Shown here: in pieces, positions 13,157-21,563 of the stretch
Numbering within the stretch: position 1 is the stretch's first letter
Layout of the letters: every line of letters begins with the position of its first letter
Origin: Duganella sp. BJB480
GTDB lineage: Bacteria; Pseudomonadota; Gammaproteobacteria; Burkholderiales; Burkholderiaceae_D
NCBI GenBank assembly: GCA_003416985.1
Contig: QVIN01000014.1
Coordinates: 59,508 to 123,507, forward strand
Length of the DNA: 64,000 nt
Reading direction: 5' to 3'
The notes under the pieces: generated by a model
What the model was told of the DNA's origin: nothing
What the model saw: the letters and a program-made list of their open reading frames with translations, nothing else
The model's database searches: none
Translations under genes and position numbers: made by a program

Positions 13157-13501
13157 CTAGGCGACGAGCAGCCAGTCGGGCCGCGCGGGCCCGTCGGCGA
13201 TGTGGGACAGGTAGCGCGACGGCGACGGCGGCGCGTGGGCGCAGGGCGCGGCGGCCACCACGAGCGCGGCGCCGGCCGGCGCCGAGGCCTGCAGCGCGTG
13301 GTGGCAGACCTCGCAGTCGCTGTGGACCTTGGCCGGCTTGCCCTGGTCGGCGTCGTCGCCGGCCTGCGCCTGGTGCTGGTGGCCGTGGTGGCCGAAGTGC
13401 GCCACCTTGGCCGGCTCGTGCTGGCAATACACGGCCGCCATCGACCAGGCGTACTGGATCGGCAGGATGGTGAGCAGCACGATGAGCAGGATTTTCTTCA
13501 C
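13157..13501 (-). CDS. czcI: CzcI-like small periplasmic metal-resistance protein
   Basis: 114 residues if translation begins at GTG 13501 (VKKILLIVLLTILPIQYAWS), which gives a normal signal peptide; the open frame extends to 13576 but those extra residues do not look like a signal. The mature part carries AAVYCQHEPAKVAHFGHHGHQHQ and SDCEVCHHA, His/Cys motifs typical of CzcI, the small protein encoded ahead of czcC in Cupriavidus-type operons and linked to metal sensing or regulation. It is first in the operon. Confidence 0.78.
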   Translation of the reverse strand: MKKILLIVLLTILPIQYAWSMAAVYCQHEPAKVAHFGHHGHQHQAQAGDDADQGKPAKVHSDCEVCHHALQASAPAGAALVVAAAPCAHAPPSPSRYLSHIADGPARPDWLLVA

Positions 13502-13615
13502 GCGGCCATTGTAGCAGCCCGCGCGGTTTTTTTCCGCCGGCGGGGCTTGTGTAATCGGCATGTCATACGACGTCATTACTCTATGGCCTCCTTCATCTCA
13601 TTCCAGGAATCGCCC

Positions 13616-15553
13616 ATGCACCGCCTCCCCGCCCGCCCGCTGCTGCTGGCCGCCAGCATCGCCCTCGCCCTCGCCGCCTGCGGCGCCGGCTCCGAAGACC
13701 AGGTGCTGGCGATCCCGCCGGCGCCGGCCGACCAGGGCGCGGCCGAGGTGGTGGCGGTGCCGGCCGTCGCCGCCTTCGTCGACACCGCCGCCAGCAACCA
13801 GCGCGGCGACGCCCGCTACGCCACCCTGGCCACCAACGCCGGCGTGCGCGTGCTGGGCGGCTTCCTGCAGGTGTGGAAGCCGCTCACCGAGATCGTCGAC
13901 GCCGGCGTCGGCGCCGACGCGGCGGCCGGCTTCCCGGCGGTGGTGCCCTCGGCCTGGTCCGGCGTGCCGAACGACGGCAGCGACGGCGGCACCGTGCTCA
14001 ACGCCGCCGTGCACGCGGCCAACATCGACTACGTGGTGCGCGCCACCGCCGCCCGCACGCCGGCGCAGGCGCTGCAGGCCTACCTGGACGACCGCCGCGC
14101 CAAGGGCTACAGCGTGACCGACGGCCTGGGCCCGCTGACGGCGGCCTGGCGCGCGGCCGCCCAGCAGAGCACCACCATCACCGCCGTCGCCGACGACGCC
14201 ACGACCAGGTTGTACAACGACGGCGGCAACAACACCGGCGTCGGCGGCGCGGCCAACCCCGGCTTCGGCGCGGTGGTGGACCTGGTCAACCTGGTCGGCA
14301 CCAACGGCTCGACCGAGCCGGCCAAGCGCTTCTACAAGTACGCCCGCCCCTACCGCTGGAGCGGCGCGGTGCAGGTGCTGCCGGCGCTGGTGCCGGCCAA
14401 GAGTTCCACGCCGGCCACCGACGGCGGCTTCACCAGCGGCCACGCGGCCGAGGCGATGCGCGACGCGCTGGCGATGGCGTACGCGCTGCCGGAGCGCTAC
14501 CAGGAACTGGTCAGCCGCGGGCTGGAGCTGGGCGAGGCGCGCATCTGGGCCGGCATGCACTCGCCGCTGGACGTGCTGAGCGGGCGCATCCACGCCACCG
14601 CCGTGGTGGCGGCCAACCTGGCCGACCCGGCCAACGCGGCGAAAAAGAGCGCGGCGGTGGCCCAGGCGCACGCCACGCTGATGGCCGCCACCTCGACCAC
14701 GGCCGACGGCTTCCTGGCCTACGCGCAGTCGGGCGCGGGCGGCGACCGCTTCGCCGACCACGACCTCAACCGGGCCAACTACCTGCGCCGCAGCACCTAC
14801 GGCCTGCCGGCCGTCGGCGCCCCCGGCGCGCCGGCCGTGGTGCCCAAGGGCGCCGAGGTGTTGCTGGAGACGCGCCTGCCCTACCTGAGCGAGGCCCAGC
14901 GGCGCGTGGTGCTCAAGACCACGGCGCTGCCGTCCGGCGCGCCGGTGATGGACGACCCCGAGGGCTGGGGCAGGCTGAACCTGTTCGCCGCGGCCGACGG
15001 CTACGGCGCCTTCAGCGGCAACGTGGTGGTGGTGATGGACGCGGCCAGGGGCGGCTTCCACGCGGCCGACCGCTGGCGCAACGACATCGCCGGCACGGGC
15101 AAGCTGGTCAAGCAGGGCAGCGGCACGCTCAGGCTGGCCGGCAACAACAGCTGGAGCGGCGGCACCGAGCTGACCGCCGGCACGCTGGCGGGCGACAGCG
15201 CCGCCGCCTTCGGCAGCGGCGACGTCTATGTCGGCGGCGGCACCCTGATCGCCAACGCCCCGGCCGCGCTCCAATTGGCCGGCCGCTACACCCAGCTGGC
15301 CGGCGCCACCACGCTGGAGCTGGACCTGGGCGGCGGCGCGCGCGGCAGCCTGGCGGTGGCCGGCGACGCCGTGATCGCCGGCGGCACGCTGCACATCAAG
15401 TTCGCCGGCGGCTACCAGCCCAAGGCGGGCGAGGTGCTGACGGTGCTGACGGCCGGCCGCCTGAGCGGGCGCTTCGCCGCCATCGAGGTCGACGGCCGCA
15501 GCGCCACGCCGAGCTACAGCGGCGGCGCGCTGACGCTGACCATCGGCGGCTAG
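13616..15553 (+). CDS. PAP2-type acid phosphatase lipoprotein with autotransporter-like beta-repeat tail
   Basis: 645 residues from the ATG at 13616; the longer open frame upstream is antisense to czcI. The lipoprotein signal ends LALAAC. The full class A acid phosphatase/PAP2 signature is present: K-x6-RP (KRFYKYARP, about 240), SGHAAEAM (about 278) and R-x5-H-x3-D in RIWAGMHSPLD (about 315). Residues 480-645 are Gly-rich beta segments of the autotransporter-associated strand type (SGTLRLAGNNSWSGGTELTAG), but no translocator barrel follows. The role is phosphate-ester hydrolysis at the cell envelope; the tail may hold the enzyme on the surface. A fragmentary Pho-like sequence at 13561-13576 has the wrong half-site spacing. 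Confidence 0.85.
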   Translation: MHRLPARPLLLAASIALALAACGAGSEDQVLAIPPAPADQGAAEVVAVPAVAAFVDTAASNQRGDARYATLATNAGVRVLGGFLQVWKPLTEIVDAGVGADAAAGFPAVVPSAWSGVPNDGSDGGTVLNAAVHAANIDYVVRATAARTPAQALQAYLDDRRAKGYSVTDGLGPLTAAWRAAAQQSTTITAVADDATTRLYNDGGNNTGVGGAANPGFGAVVDLVNLVGTNGSTEPAKRFYKYARPYRWSGAVQVLPALVPAKSSTPATDGGFTSGHAAEAMRDALAMAYALPERYQELVSRGLELGEARIWAGMHSPLDVLSGRIHATAVVAANLADPANAAKKSAAVAQAHATLMAATSTTADGFLAYAQSGAGGDRFADHDLNRANYLRRSTYGLPAVGAPGAPAVVPKGAEVLLETRLPYLSEAQRRVVLKTTALPSGAPVMDDPEGWGRLNLFAAADGYGAFSGNVVVVMDAARGGFHAADRWRNDIAGTGKLVKQGSGTLRLAGNNSWSGGTELTAGTLAGDSAAAFGSGDVYVGGGTLIANAPAALQLAGRYTQLAGATTLELDLGGGARGSLAVAGDAVIAGGTLHIKFAGGYQPKAGEVLTVLTAGRLSGRFAAIEVDGRSATPSYSGGALTLTIGG

Positions 15554-15641
15554 GTGGGGCGGCGGCGGCCGGCCATGGCCGGCCCCACAAGGCCGCCGCT
15601 TGAAACTACAATAGGGCTTCCCGGTTATCGAGAGGCAGCGC

Positions 15642-16232
15642 ATGAATCCAGACGAGCAGCCCGCCGCATCGCAAGGCGACTTCTTCAACACGCTCAACGA
15701 CAAGGTCGACGCCCACGGCGCGCTGGTCGACCGCTTCCATGCCGACCTGCAGAACTTTTCCAAGCAAATCGCCGGCTGCGACAAGCTGGTCCGCATGGCC
15801 CACATCAGCCTGAACCAGATCGACGCCCGCATCGCCGAGGCGGTGCGCATCGAGGCGCAGGCCGCCGTGCGGCTGGAGGCGACCGGGCGCGAGGCGGCGC
15901 GCGCGGCCACCGAGGCGGCCGACGCCGCCGTGGCCGGGCTGGTCGGCCAGCTGCGCGCCGCCACCGGCGAGGCGGCCCAGGTGTGCCAGGCGCTGCACCG
16001 CGCGCGCGGCCGGACCGGTCTGTGGCTGGGTGCCTACGCGGCCGGCACGCTGGCGCTGTGCCTGCTGTCGGCGTGGCTCGCCTACCAGCTGCATCCGGAC
16101 ACGCCGGTGCCGCCCGAGGTGGCCGCGTACGCCGAGCAGGGCCGCAGGCACGCGGCGCTGCTGGAGAAGGCCAGCGACAAGGAGCTCAAGCTGATCAGGG
16201 AAATCCAGGCGCGCCGGGCGCGGCCGAAGTAA
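15642..16232 (+). CDS. Hypothetical coiled-coil membrane protein
   Basis: 196 residues, not recognised. GAGAGG lies just upstream of the ATG at 15642. Residues 20-120 form a long amphipathic, Ala-rich helical region (probably coiled coil), followed by one transmembrane segment (about 128-147, AYAAGTLALCLLSAWLA) and a basic C-terminal helix ending ARRARPK. It has no signal peptide, so the coiled coil is probably cytoplasmic. It stands alone after the phosphatase; a GC-rich inverted repeat at 15554-15588 (GTGGGGC...GCCCCAC) precedes it. The helical pattern with one late anchor resembles plasmid or scaffold accessory proteins, but I assign no function. Confidence 0.65.
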   Translation: MNPDEQPAASQGDFFNTLNDKVDAHGALVDRFHADLQNFSKQIAGCDKLVRMAHISLNQIDARIAEAVRIEAQAAVRLEATGREAARAATEAADAAVAGLVGQLRAATGEAAQVCQALHRARGRTGLWLGAYAAGTLALCLLSAWLAYQLHPDTPVPPEVAAYAEQGRRHAALLEKASDKELKLIREIQARRARPK

Positions 16233-16281
16233 GCGCGCGGTCGGCGCGCCGGCCGTTGCCGCGGCGCCGCCCGGCCGCGCC

Positions 16282-17064
16282 TCAGTTGGGCGTCAGGCCG
16301 TATTTGCGCAGCAGGCGCGCCTGCGTGCCGTCGGCGCGCATGGCGTCGAGCGCGGCGCGCCAGGCGCGGCCCTCGTCCTCGCCGATGTCGCGCGAGCCGG
16401 CCAGCCAGATGTCGCCGCTGCGGAACACCGGGCCGAAGTCGAAGTCGGCCTCGTGGAAGCCGTCCAGCCGGGCCGCGTGGCGGTGGATGTCCTCGCCGCC
16501 GTAGGTGGCGTCCACCACGCCCTTGCCGACCATGCGCATGCACTCGCGCACCGACGCGCACTCGGCCACCGCGCCGAAGTGCAGCGACTCCAGCAGGCGC
16601 TTGTGCGGCGAGCCGCGCAGCACCGCCACCGGCCGCCGCGCCAGCGCCGCCGGGTCGCGCAGGTCGACGCCGCCGCCGCGGCGGCCGACAAACACGAAGT
16701 CCTGCCGGCGCAGCCGCACCAGCCAGCGGTACTGCGCCTCGCGCTCGGGGGTGCGGGTCAGCGGCACCACCAGCGTGCGCGGCTGCACGCCGGTCAGCGC
16801 CAGCGCCCGCTGCCACGGATAGAACGCCAGCGTGACCGGCGCGCCCACGCGGCGCGCCATCTCCTGCGCCAGCTCGACCAGCGCGCCGGGGCTGTCGCCG
16901 CCCGGCGCCACCGCGTACGGCGGCAGGTCGGCCGCCAGCAGGCGCAGCGGCGCCGGCGGCGCGGCGCCTGCCGGCGCCCAGGCCAGCGCCAGCGCCAGCG
17001 TCCATGCCAGCGACCGCGCCAGCGACCGTCGCAGCGTCGAGGCCCGCACCGTCCGGCCGCTCAC
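16282..17064 (-). CDS. Orphan solute-binding protein (SBP_bac_3 type)
   Basis: 260 residues from GTG 17064, which overlaps the stop of the upstream kinase gene as GTGA. A signal peptide (Leu/Ala-rich, ending APAGAA) precedes a periplasmic binding protein type 2 fold: LAADLPPYAV, FYPWQRAL, a lobe-2 segment VAVLRGSPHKRLLE and a C-terminal helix DAMRADGTQARLLRKYG. No ABC permease or ATPase lies nearby. Translational coupling to a histidine kinase suggests it supplies a sensory input to that kinase or monitors the same solute, not that it drives transport. The ligand is unknown, probably a small polar molecule such as an amino acid. Confidence 0.82.
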   Translation of the reverse strand: MSGRTVRASTLRRSLARSLAWTLALALAWAPAGAAPPAPLRLLAADLPPYAVAPGGDSPGALVELAQEMARRVGAPVTLAFYPWQRALALTGVQPRTLVVPLTRTPEREAQYRWLVRLRRQDFVFVGRRGGGVDLRDPAALARRPVAVLRGSPHKRLLESLHFGAVAECASVRECMRMVGKGVVDATYGGEDIHRHAARLDGFHEADFDFGPVFRSGDIWLAGSRDIGEDEGRAWRAALDAMRADGTQARLLRKYGLTPN

Positions 17065-19109
17065 GGCGCGTCCCCGCCGCTGGGCAGGCTCAGCGACACC
17101 CGCGTGCCGCGCCGCGGCGCGCTGTCGAGCGCGACCTGGCCGCGCATCAGGCCCACCACCATGCTGTGCACGCTGGCCAGCCCGAGCCCGGCCCCGGTCA
17201 GCCCCAGCTGGGTGGTGTAGAACGGCTCGAACACCCGCGACACATGCTCGGGCGCGATGCCGACGCCGTCGTCGCGCCAGTCGATGTGGATGGCGTCGTC
17301 GCCGGCGCGCGCCTCGACCACGATGGCGCCGCCGGCGCGCCCGGCGAAGGCGTGCAGCAGGCAGTTGTCCATCAGGTGCTGGAACACCTGCTGGCAGGCG
17401 TCCGGATAGCCGTGCAGCCACAGCCGCTCCGGCAGCGCCAGGGTCAGCGTGACGGCGCGCGCGCGCAAGCCCTGCTCCCACACGTCGGCGCAGTGGCGCA
17501 GCCGCTCGGCCAGGTCGAAGCGGCTGGCCGGCTCGTGGGTCGGCTGGCCGGCCAGGCCCTTGAAGCGCTCGACCAGGCCGCCGATCTGGCCCAGCGCGCG
17601 GTCGACCAGCGCGCCGCCCTCGGTGACGCTGGCCAGCAGCCCGGCCACCTCGCTGCGGCGCAGGCGGCCGGCGTCCAGGCCGCGCCGCAGCGCCTCGGCC
17701 TGGGCCGTGACGGCGCTGGCCGCCACCCGGGCGTTGCCCAGCGGCGTGTTGAGCTCGTGCGCCATGCCGACCACCATGCGCGACAGGCCCAGCTGCTTCT
17801 CCTGCTGCATCAGCGCCCGCATCGCGTGGCCCAGCGCGTCGGTGCGTTCGCGCACCTGCTGCTCGAGGCGGTCGTGCGCGGCCTGCAGCGCCTGCTCGGC
17901 GGCCTGGCGCACCGCCACCTCGCGCCGCAGCGTGGCCAGCGCCTCGCCCAGTTCCTGATTGCGCTGCATCAGCGAGTTCTCCAGCACCGTGCCGTGCTGC
18001 GCCAGCAGGGCGTTCTGGTGCAGCAGCTGCGGGCGCTCCATGACCGCGCTCAGCGTCTCGCCCAGCGCCGCGCACAGCGCGCGCTTCTGGCCGCGCTCGG
18101 CCGCCACCTGGCCGATGGCGGCCTGCAGCGCCGCCTCCATGTGGCCCCAGCGCCGGCCGTAGCGGCGCAGCGCGTGCAGCGTGATCTCGCGCAGGCGCGG
18201 GCCGTGCGGGGTGTCGGCGTCCAGCCCGGCCTCGTAGGCGCGCAGCGCGGCCCAGGCGCGCGCCGGGTCGCCGTCGGCGCAGTCGGCCAGCAGCGCCGAC
18301 AGCGTCGCCCACGGCGTCCAGTAGCCGTCGCGGCCGAACTTGGCGTGCAGCTGGCCGAGGTGGTCGCGGCAGGCGCCGGCCTGCCCGCAGCTGGCGCTGA
18401 CCACGGCCAGGTTCAGCAGCGCCAGGCATTCCTGCGCCGCCAGCCCGTACTCGCGGGTGCGGCGCAGCACCAGCTGGCGCCGCGCCAGGCAGTCGCGCCA
18501 CAGCGGCGCGGCGGCGGCCTCGTCGGCCTCCTCCAGCGCCAGGTAGTAGGCGCCCGAGGCGGCGCTGTCGAGCAGCATGACGTCGATGGCCGGGCTCAGC
18601 TCGTCCGGCTGGGCCAGCGCGGCGGCGCAGAACTGCAGCAGCTCCGGGTACATCTCGGCGCCGAGCAGGACGCGGCAGCGGGCGGCGCGCATCTGGGCCG
18701 CCAGCCGCGGCAGCGCGCAGCGCGCGTACAGTTCGGCGGCCCGGGCCAGGCTGTCGAGCGCGGCGTGGTGCAGGCGCAGCCGCGTCTGCACCGCGTGCAG
18801 CGCCCGCAGCGCGGCGGCCTGGGCCAGCGGATGCTGCTCGGTCTGGGCCCGCAGCTGCAGCGCGCGGGCCGGCAGCAGCAGGGCGTCGGCCGCGCAGGCC
18901 GGATCGGCCGCGCGCGCCAGCAGCGCGAACCCCTCCAGCTCCAGCGCCTGCGAGCCGTTGAGCCGGCGCGCCGCCAGCTGGCGCAGCGTGGCCGCGTGCT
19001 GCGGCATCTCGTGCGCCATCAGGCAGGCGCGCAGCAGCTGCAGCAGCGGCTCGGCCGCGGCCACCTCGCCGTCGCCCGCGGCGACCGGTCGTGTTTCAGA
19101 TGCGGACAT
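17061..19109 (-). CDS. Cytosolic sensor histidine kinase with N-terminal TPR-like solenoid
   Basis: 682 residues from the ATG at 19109; longer open sequence upstream is antisense to the GlxA-type gene. No signal peptide or membrane helix is seen. Residues 15-370 form an alpha-helical solenoid of TPR type; a coiled coil (about 375-440) follows. The H-box is GMAHELNTPLGNA with His about 451. The ATPase has N-box DNCLLHAF, G1 DDGVGI, F-box EPFYTT and G2 GAGLGLASVHS, so catalysis looks intact. No receiver domain or response-regulator gene is adjacent, so its partner must be elsewhere. Downstream it is coupled to a solute-binding protein gene; upstream the GlxA-type regulator is divergent. Confidence 0.85.
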   Translation of the reverse strand: MSASETRPVAAGDGEVAAAEPLLQLLRACLMAHEMPQHAATLRQLAARRLNGSQALELEGFALLARAADPACAADALLLPARALQLRAQTEQHPLAQAAALRALHAVQTRLRLHHAALDSLARAAELYARCALPRLAAQMRAARCRVLLGAEMYPELLQFCAAALAQPDELSPAIDVMLLDSAASGAYYLALEEADEAAAAPLWRDCLARRQLVLRRTREYGLAAQECLALLNLAVVSASCGQAGACRDHLGQLHAKFGRDGYWTPWATLSALLADCADGDPARAWAALRAYEAGLDADTPHGPRLREITLHALRRYGRRWGHMEAALQAAIGQVAAERGQKRALCAALGETLSAVMERPQLLHQNALLAQHGTVLENSLMQRNQELGEALATLRREVAVRQAAEQALQAAHDRLEQQVRERTDALGHAMRALMQQEKQLGLSRMVVGMAHELNTPLGNARVAASAVTAQAEALRRGLDAGRLRRSEVAGLLASVTEGGALVDRALGQIGGLVERFKGLAGQPTHEPASRFDLAERLRHCADVWEQGLRARAVTLTLALPERLWLHGYPDACQQVFQHLMDNCLLHAFAGRAGGAIVVEARAGDDAIHIDWRDDGVGIAPEHVSRVFEPFYTTQLGLTGAGLGLASVHSMVVGLMRGQVALDSAPRRGTRVSLSLPSGGDAP

Positions 19110-19268
19110 GGCACTGCCCCCGTAGCCAACTCGTGTCGGTCCAGTATTACACGAAGTCGCTTGCAGCTGAACAGGCGATCGTCGCGCTGTTGCAAATCCG
19201 TTGCGCCCCGGGCGGCCACGTTCCCGCGCGGTCTGGCCTATCATGAGGGATTTGAACGGGCGGCGGCG

Positions 19269-20243
19269 ATGAAACTCACCCTGGTGGTGCTCGATGGCGT
19301 GCAGGCGCTGGACGTGGCCGGTCCGCTGGACGTGTTCGCCGAGGCGAACCGCTTCCTGCCCGAGGCGCGGCGCTACGCCGTCACGCTGGTGGGCGGCCGC
19401 CCGGACGGCGTGGCATGCTCGAGCGGCATCGAGTTCAAGGTCCATCGCGGCTACCTGGACCACGACGCCGACAGCGACACGCTGCTGGTGGCCGGCGGCC
19501 CGCGCTTCCCGGACTACCGGCCGGAGCCGGCCCTGGTCGACTGGCTGCGGCGGCGCGCGCGCGGCGCCCGCCGCTACGGCGCGGTGTGCAACGGCGTGTT
19601 CCTGCTGGGGCACGCCGGCCTGCTGGGCGGGCGCGAGGTCACCACCCACTGGGACCACGCGCGGCGGCTGGCCGACCAGTTCCCCGGCGCCAACGTGCGG
19701 CCCGACAAGATCTTCGTGCGCGACGGCAACCTGTTCACCTGCGGCGGCGTGGCGGCCGGCATCGACCTGTGCCTGGCGCTGGTGGCCGAGGACTGGGGCC
19801 ACGCGCTGGCCATGAAGGTGGCCAAGCGCCTGATCGTCTACATCCGCCGCGACGGCGGGCAGTCGCAGTACAGCCCCTACCTGGCGGCCGGCCCGGACGC
19901 GGACTCGCTGGTGGCCCGGGTGCTCCGGCACGTGACCGAGCACATCGGCGACGCCCTGACCATCGAGGAGATCGCCGACGCGGTGGGCGTGAGCCGGCGC
20001 ACCTTCTCGCGCGTCTTCGCCAAGCACGCGCAGGTGACGCCGTCGGTGTTCGTCGACCAGCTGCGCGTCGACGTCGCCCGCAAGCTGCTGGAGGAGACCG
20101 ACGTGCCGCTCAAGACGGTGGCCTTCCGCTGCGGCTTCGGCAGCGCCGCCCGGATGCGCATGATCTTCGCGCGCCAGCTGGGCACCACGCCCAGGCTGTA
20201 CCGCGAACGCTGCCGCGCCGGCGACCAGGGCCGGACCGCTTAG
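19269..20243 (+). CDS. GlxA-family AraC-type transcriptional regulator
   Basis: 324 residues. Residues 1-170 are a DJ-1/PfpI-like (class I glutamine amidotransferase fold) domain, starting MKLTLVVLDGVQALDVAGPLDVF, with the nucleophile-elbow Cys in AVCNGVFLLGHAG. Residues 225-320 hold two AraC helix-turn-helix motifs (ALTIEEIADAVGVSRRTFSRVF and PLKTVAFRCGFGSAARMRMIF). Family members usually sense small metabolites and activate neighbouring operons. The divergent kinase gene and the downstream TehA-like channel are candidate targets. The ATG at 19269 was chosen because the upstream ATG at 19242 is out of frame. Confidence 0.87.
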   Translation: MKLTLVVLDGVQALDVAGPLDVFAEANRFLPEARRYAVTLVGGRPDGVACSSGIEFKVHRGYLDHDADSDTLLVAGGPRFPDYRPEPALVDWLRRRARGARRYGAVCNGVFLLGHAGLLGGREVTTHWDHARRLADQFPGANVRPDKIFVRDGNLFTCGGVAAGIDLCLALVAEDWGHALAMKVAKRLIVYIRRDGGQSQYSPYLAAGPDADSLVARVLRHVTEHIGDALTIEEIADAVGVSRRTFSRVFAKHAQVTPSVFVDQLRVDVARKLLEETDVPLKTVAFRCGFGSAARMRMIFARQLGTTPRLYRERCRAGDQGRTA

Positions 20244-20342
20244 CGGATTTGGGGACATCCGGCGTCGCTTTTGGGCCAGGGCGCGCGCGGGCGGGCGGCG
20301 CCGGGGCAGAATGGCCGCACGCAAACCACCCCTGGAGTCATG

Positions 20343-21329
20343 ATGGAAACCGCCCGATCCTCCCCCGCCGCCGCGCGCGCCGCGCCGTCCGTGCGCCACC
20401 TGCCCGTCAGCCTGTTCGGCGCCGTGATGAGCGTGGCCGGGCTGGCGCTGGCCTGGCGCCTGGCCGGCAAGACCTACGGCACCGGCGACGCGGTGCCGAA
20501 CGCGCTCGGCGTCGCCGCGCTGGCGCTGTTCGCGGTGCTGGCGCCGTGCTACCTGGCCAAGCTGCTGCGCCATCCCGAACTGGTCAAACAGGAATTCGCG
20601 CACCCGGTGAGCGGCAGCTTCTTCGGCACGGTCGGCATCAGCGTGCTGCTGCTGTCGAGCGTGATCGGCGGCTACAGCGCGCCGGCCCAGCTGGTGGTGT
20701 GGAGCGTCGGCGCGGCGGCCACGCTGGCGCTGAGCGCGGTCATGGTCTCGCGCCTGCTCAACGGCGACGCCGCGCCGGCCAGCGTGGTGCCGGCCTGGCT
20801 GATCGCCGGCGTCGGCAGCCTCGACATCGTGGTGACCGGCGGCGCGCTGCCGGCCGGCTGGACGCACGAGGTCAACCTGCTGGCGGCCGCCGTCGGCGGC
20901 GTCAGCGCGCTGGTGTTCTTCGTGCTGATCTTCTCGCGGCTGGTGCACCAGGCGCCGCTGGCCGCGCCCATGCGGCCGTCCAAGATGATCCTGGTGGCGC
21001 CGTTCGCGGTCGGCTTCATCGCCTACGTCAACCTGGTGCGCCGGGTGGACATGTTCGCGGCGCTGCTGTTCTACTTCGCGCTGTTCCTGTTCGTGATCGT
21101 CGCCTGCCGGCTGGCCGCGCGGCCGGCGCCGTTCTCGCCGGCGTGGTGGGCGATCGGCTTCCCGCTGGCGGCGCTGTCGAACGCCGCGCTGATGTACGCC
21201 GGCGCGGTCGGCGGCGCCGGCCTGCAGTGGATCGCCGCGCTGCTGCTGTCGCTGCTGACGGCCGCCGTGCTGGTGCTGGCCGTCCGCACGCTGTGGGACC
21301 TGGCCGCCGGCCGCCTGCTGACCGCCTAG
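20343..21329 (+). CDS. SLAC1/TehA-family transporter
   Basis: 328 residues from the second ATG of an ATGATG pair; GGAG at 20334-20337 is only 2 nt from the first ATG but 5 nt from the second. About ten hydrophobic helices span the protein, and the segment HPVSGSFFGTVGISVLLLSSVI matches the pore-region helix of TDT (tellurite-resistance/dicarboxylate transporter, SLAC1-like) proteins. It probably conducts anions or organic acids across the inner membrane; the substrate is unresolved. It is followed 8 bp later by the DUF2783 gene, so the two are probably co-transcribed. Confidence 0.8.
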   Translation: METARSSPAAARAAPSVRHLPVSLFGAVMSVAGLALAWRLAGKTYGTGDAVPNALGVAALALFAVLAPCYLAKLLRHPELVKQEFAHPVSGSFFGTVGISVLLLSSVIGGYSAPAQLVVWSVGAAATLALSAVMVSRLLNGDAAPASVVPAWLIAGVGSLDIVVTGGALPAGWTHEVNLLAAAVGGVSALVFFVLIFSRLVHQAPLAAPMRPSKMILVAPFAVGFIAYVNLVRRVDMFAALLFYFALFLFVIVACRLAARPAPFSPAWWAIGFPLAALSNAALMYAGAVGGAGLQWIAALLLSLLTAAVLVLAVRTLWDLAAGRLLTA

Positions 21330-21337
21330 GAGCCGCC

Positions 21338-21553
21338 ATGGACCTGCCACTGAACCTCGGCCAGAACCTGGACGACTACGACGATTTCTACGAGATGCTC
21401 AGCGATTCGCACCGGGACCTGGACGCGCGCCAAAGCCGGATGCTGAGCGAGCAGTTGATCCTGCTGCTGTCCAATCACATCGGCGACCTGGCGGTGCTGC
21501 GGCAGGCGTTCGCGCTGGCGCGCGTCCATGTCGAGCGGACGCTGCCGCGTTGA
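21338..21553 (+). CDS. DUF2783 domain protein
   Basis: 71 residues starting MDLPLNLGQNLDDYDDFYE; AGGAG lies 6 nt before the ATG. The C-terminal half (LSEQLILLLSNHIGDLAVLRQAFALA) fits DUF2783, a small acidic helical family of unknown function common in Beta- and Alphaproteobacteria. It is the second gene of a two-gene unit with the SLAC1-like transporter. The reading frame sits at the end of a much longer open frame that is antisense or out of frame elsewhere, so it is easily missed. Confidence 0.75.
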   Translation: MDLPLNLGQNLDDYDDFYEMLSDSHRDLDARQSRMLSEQLILLLSNHIGDLAVLRQAFALARVHVERTLPR

Positions 21554-21563
21554 AGCGCCGCGC

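Noticed and set aside
13561-13576. Second Pho box before the PAP2 phosphatase (TGTCAT and CGTCAT)
   Set aside because: Half-sites are 10 bp apart instead of 11 and the second is poor.
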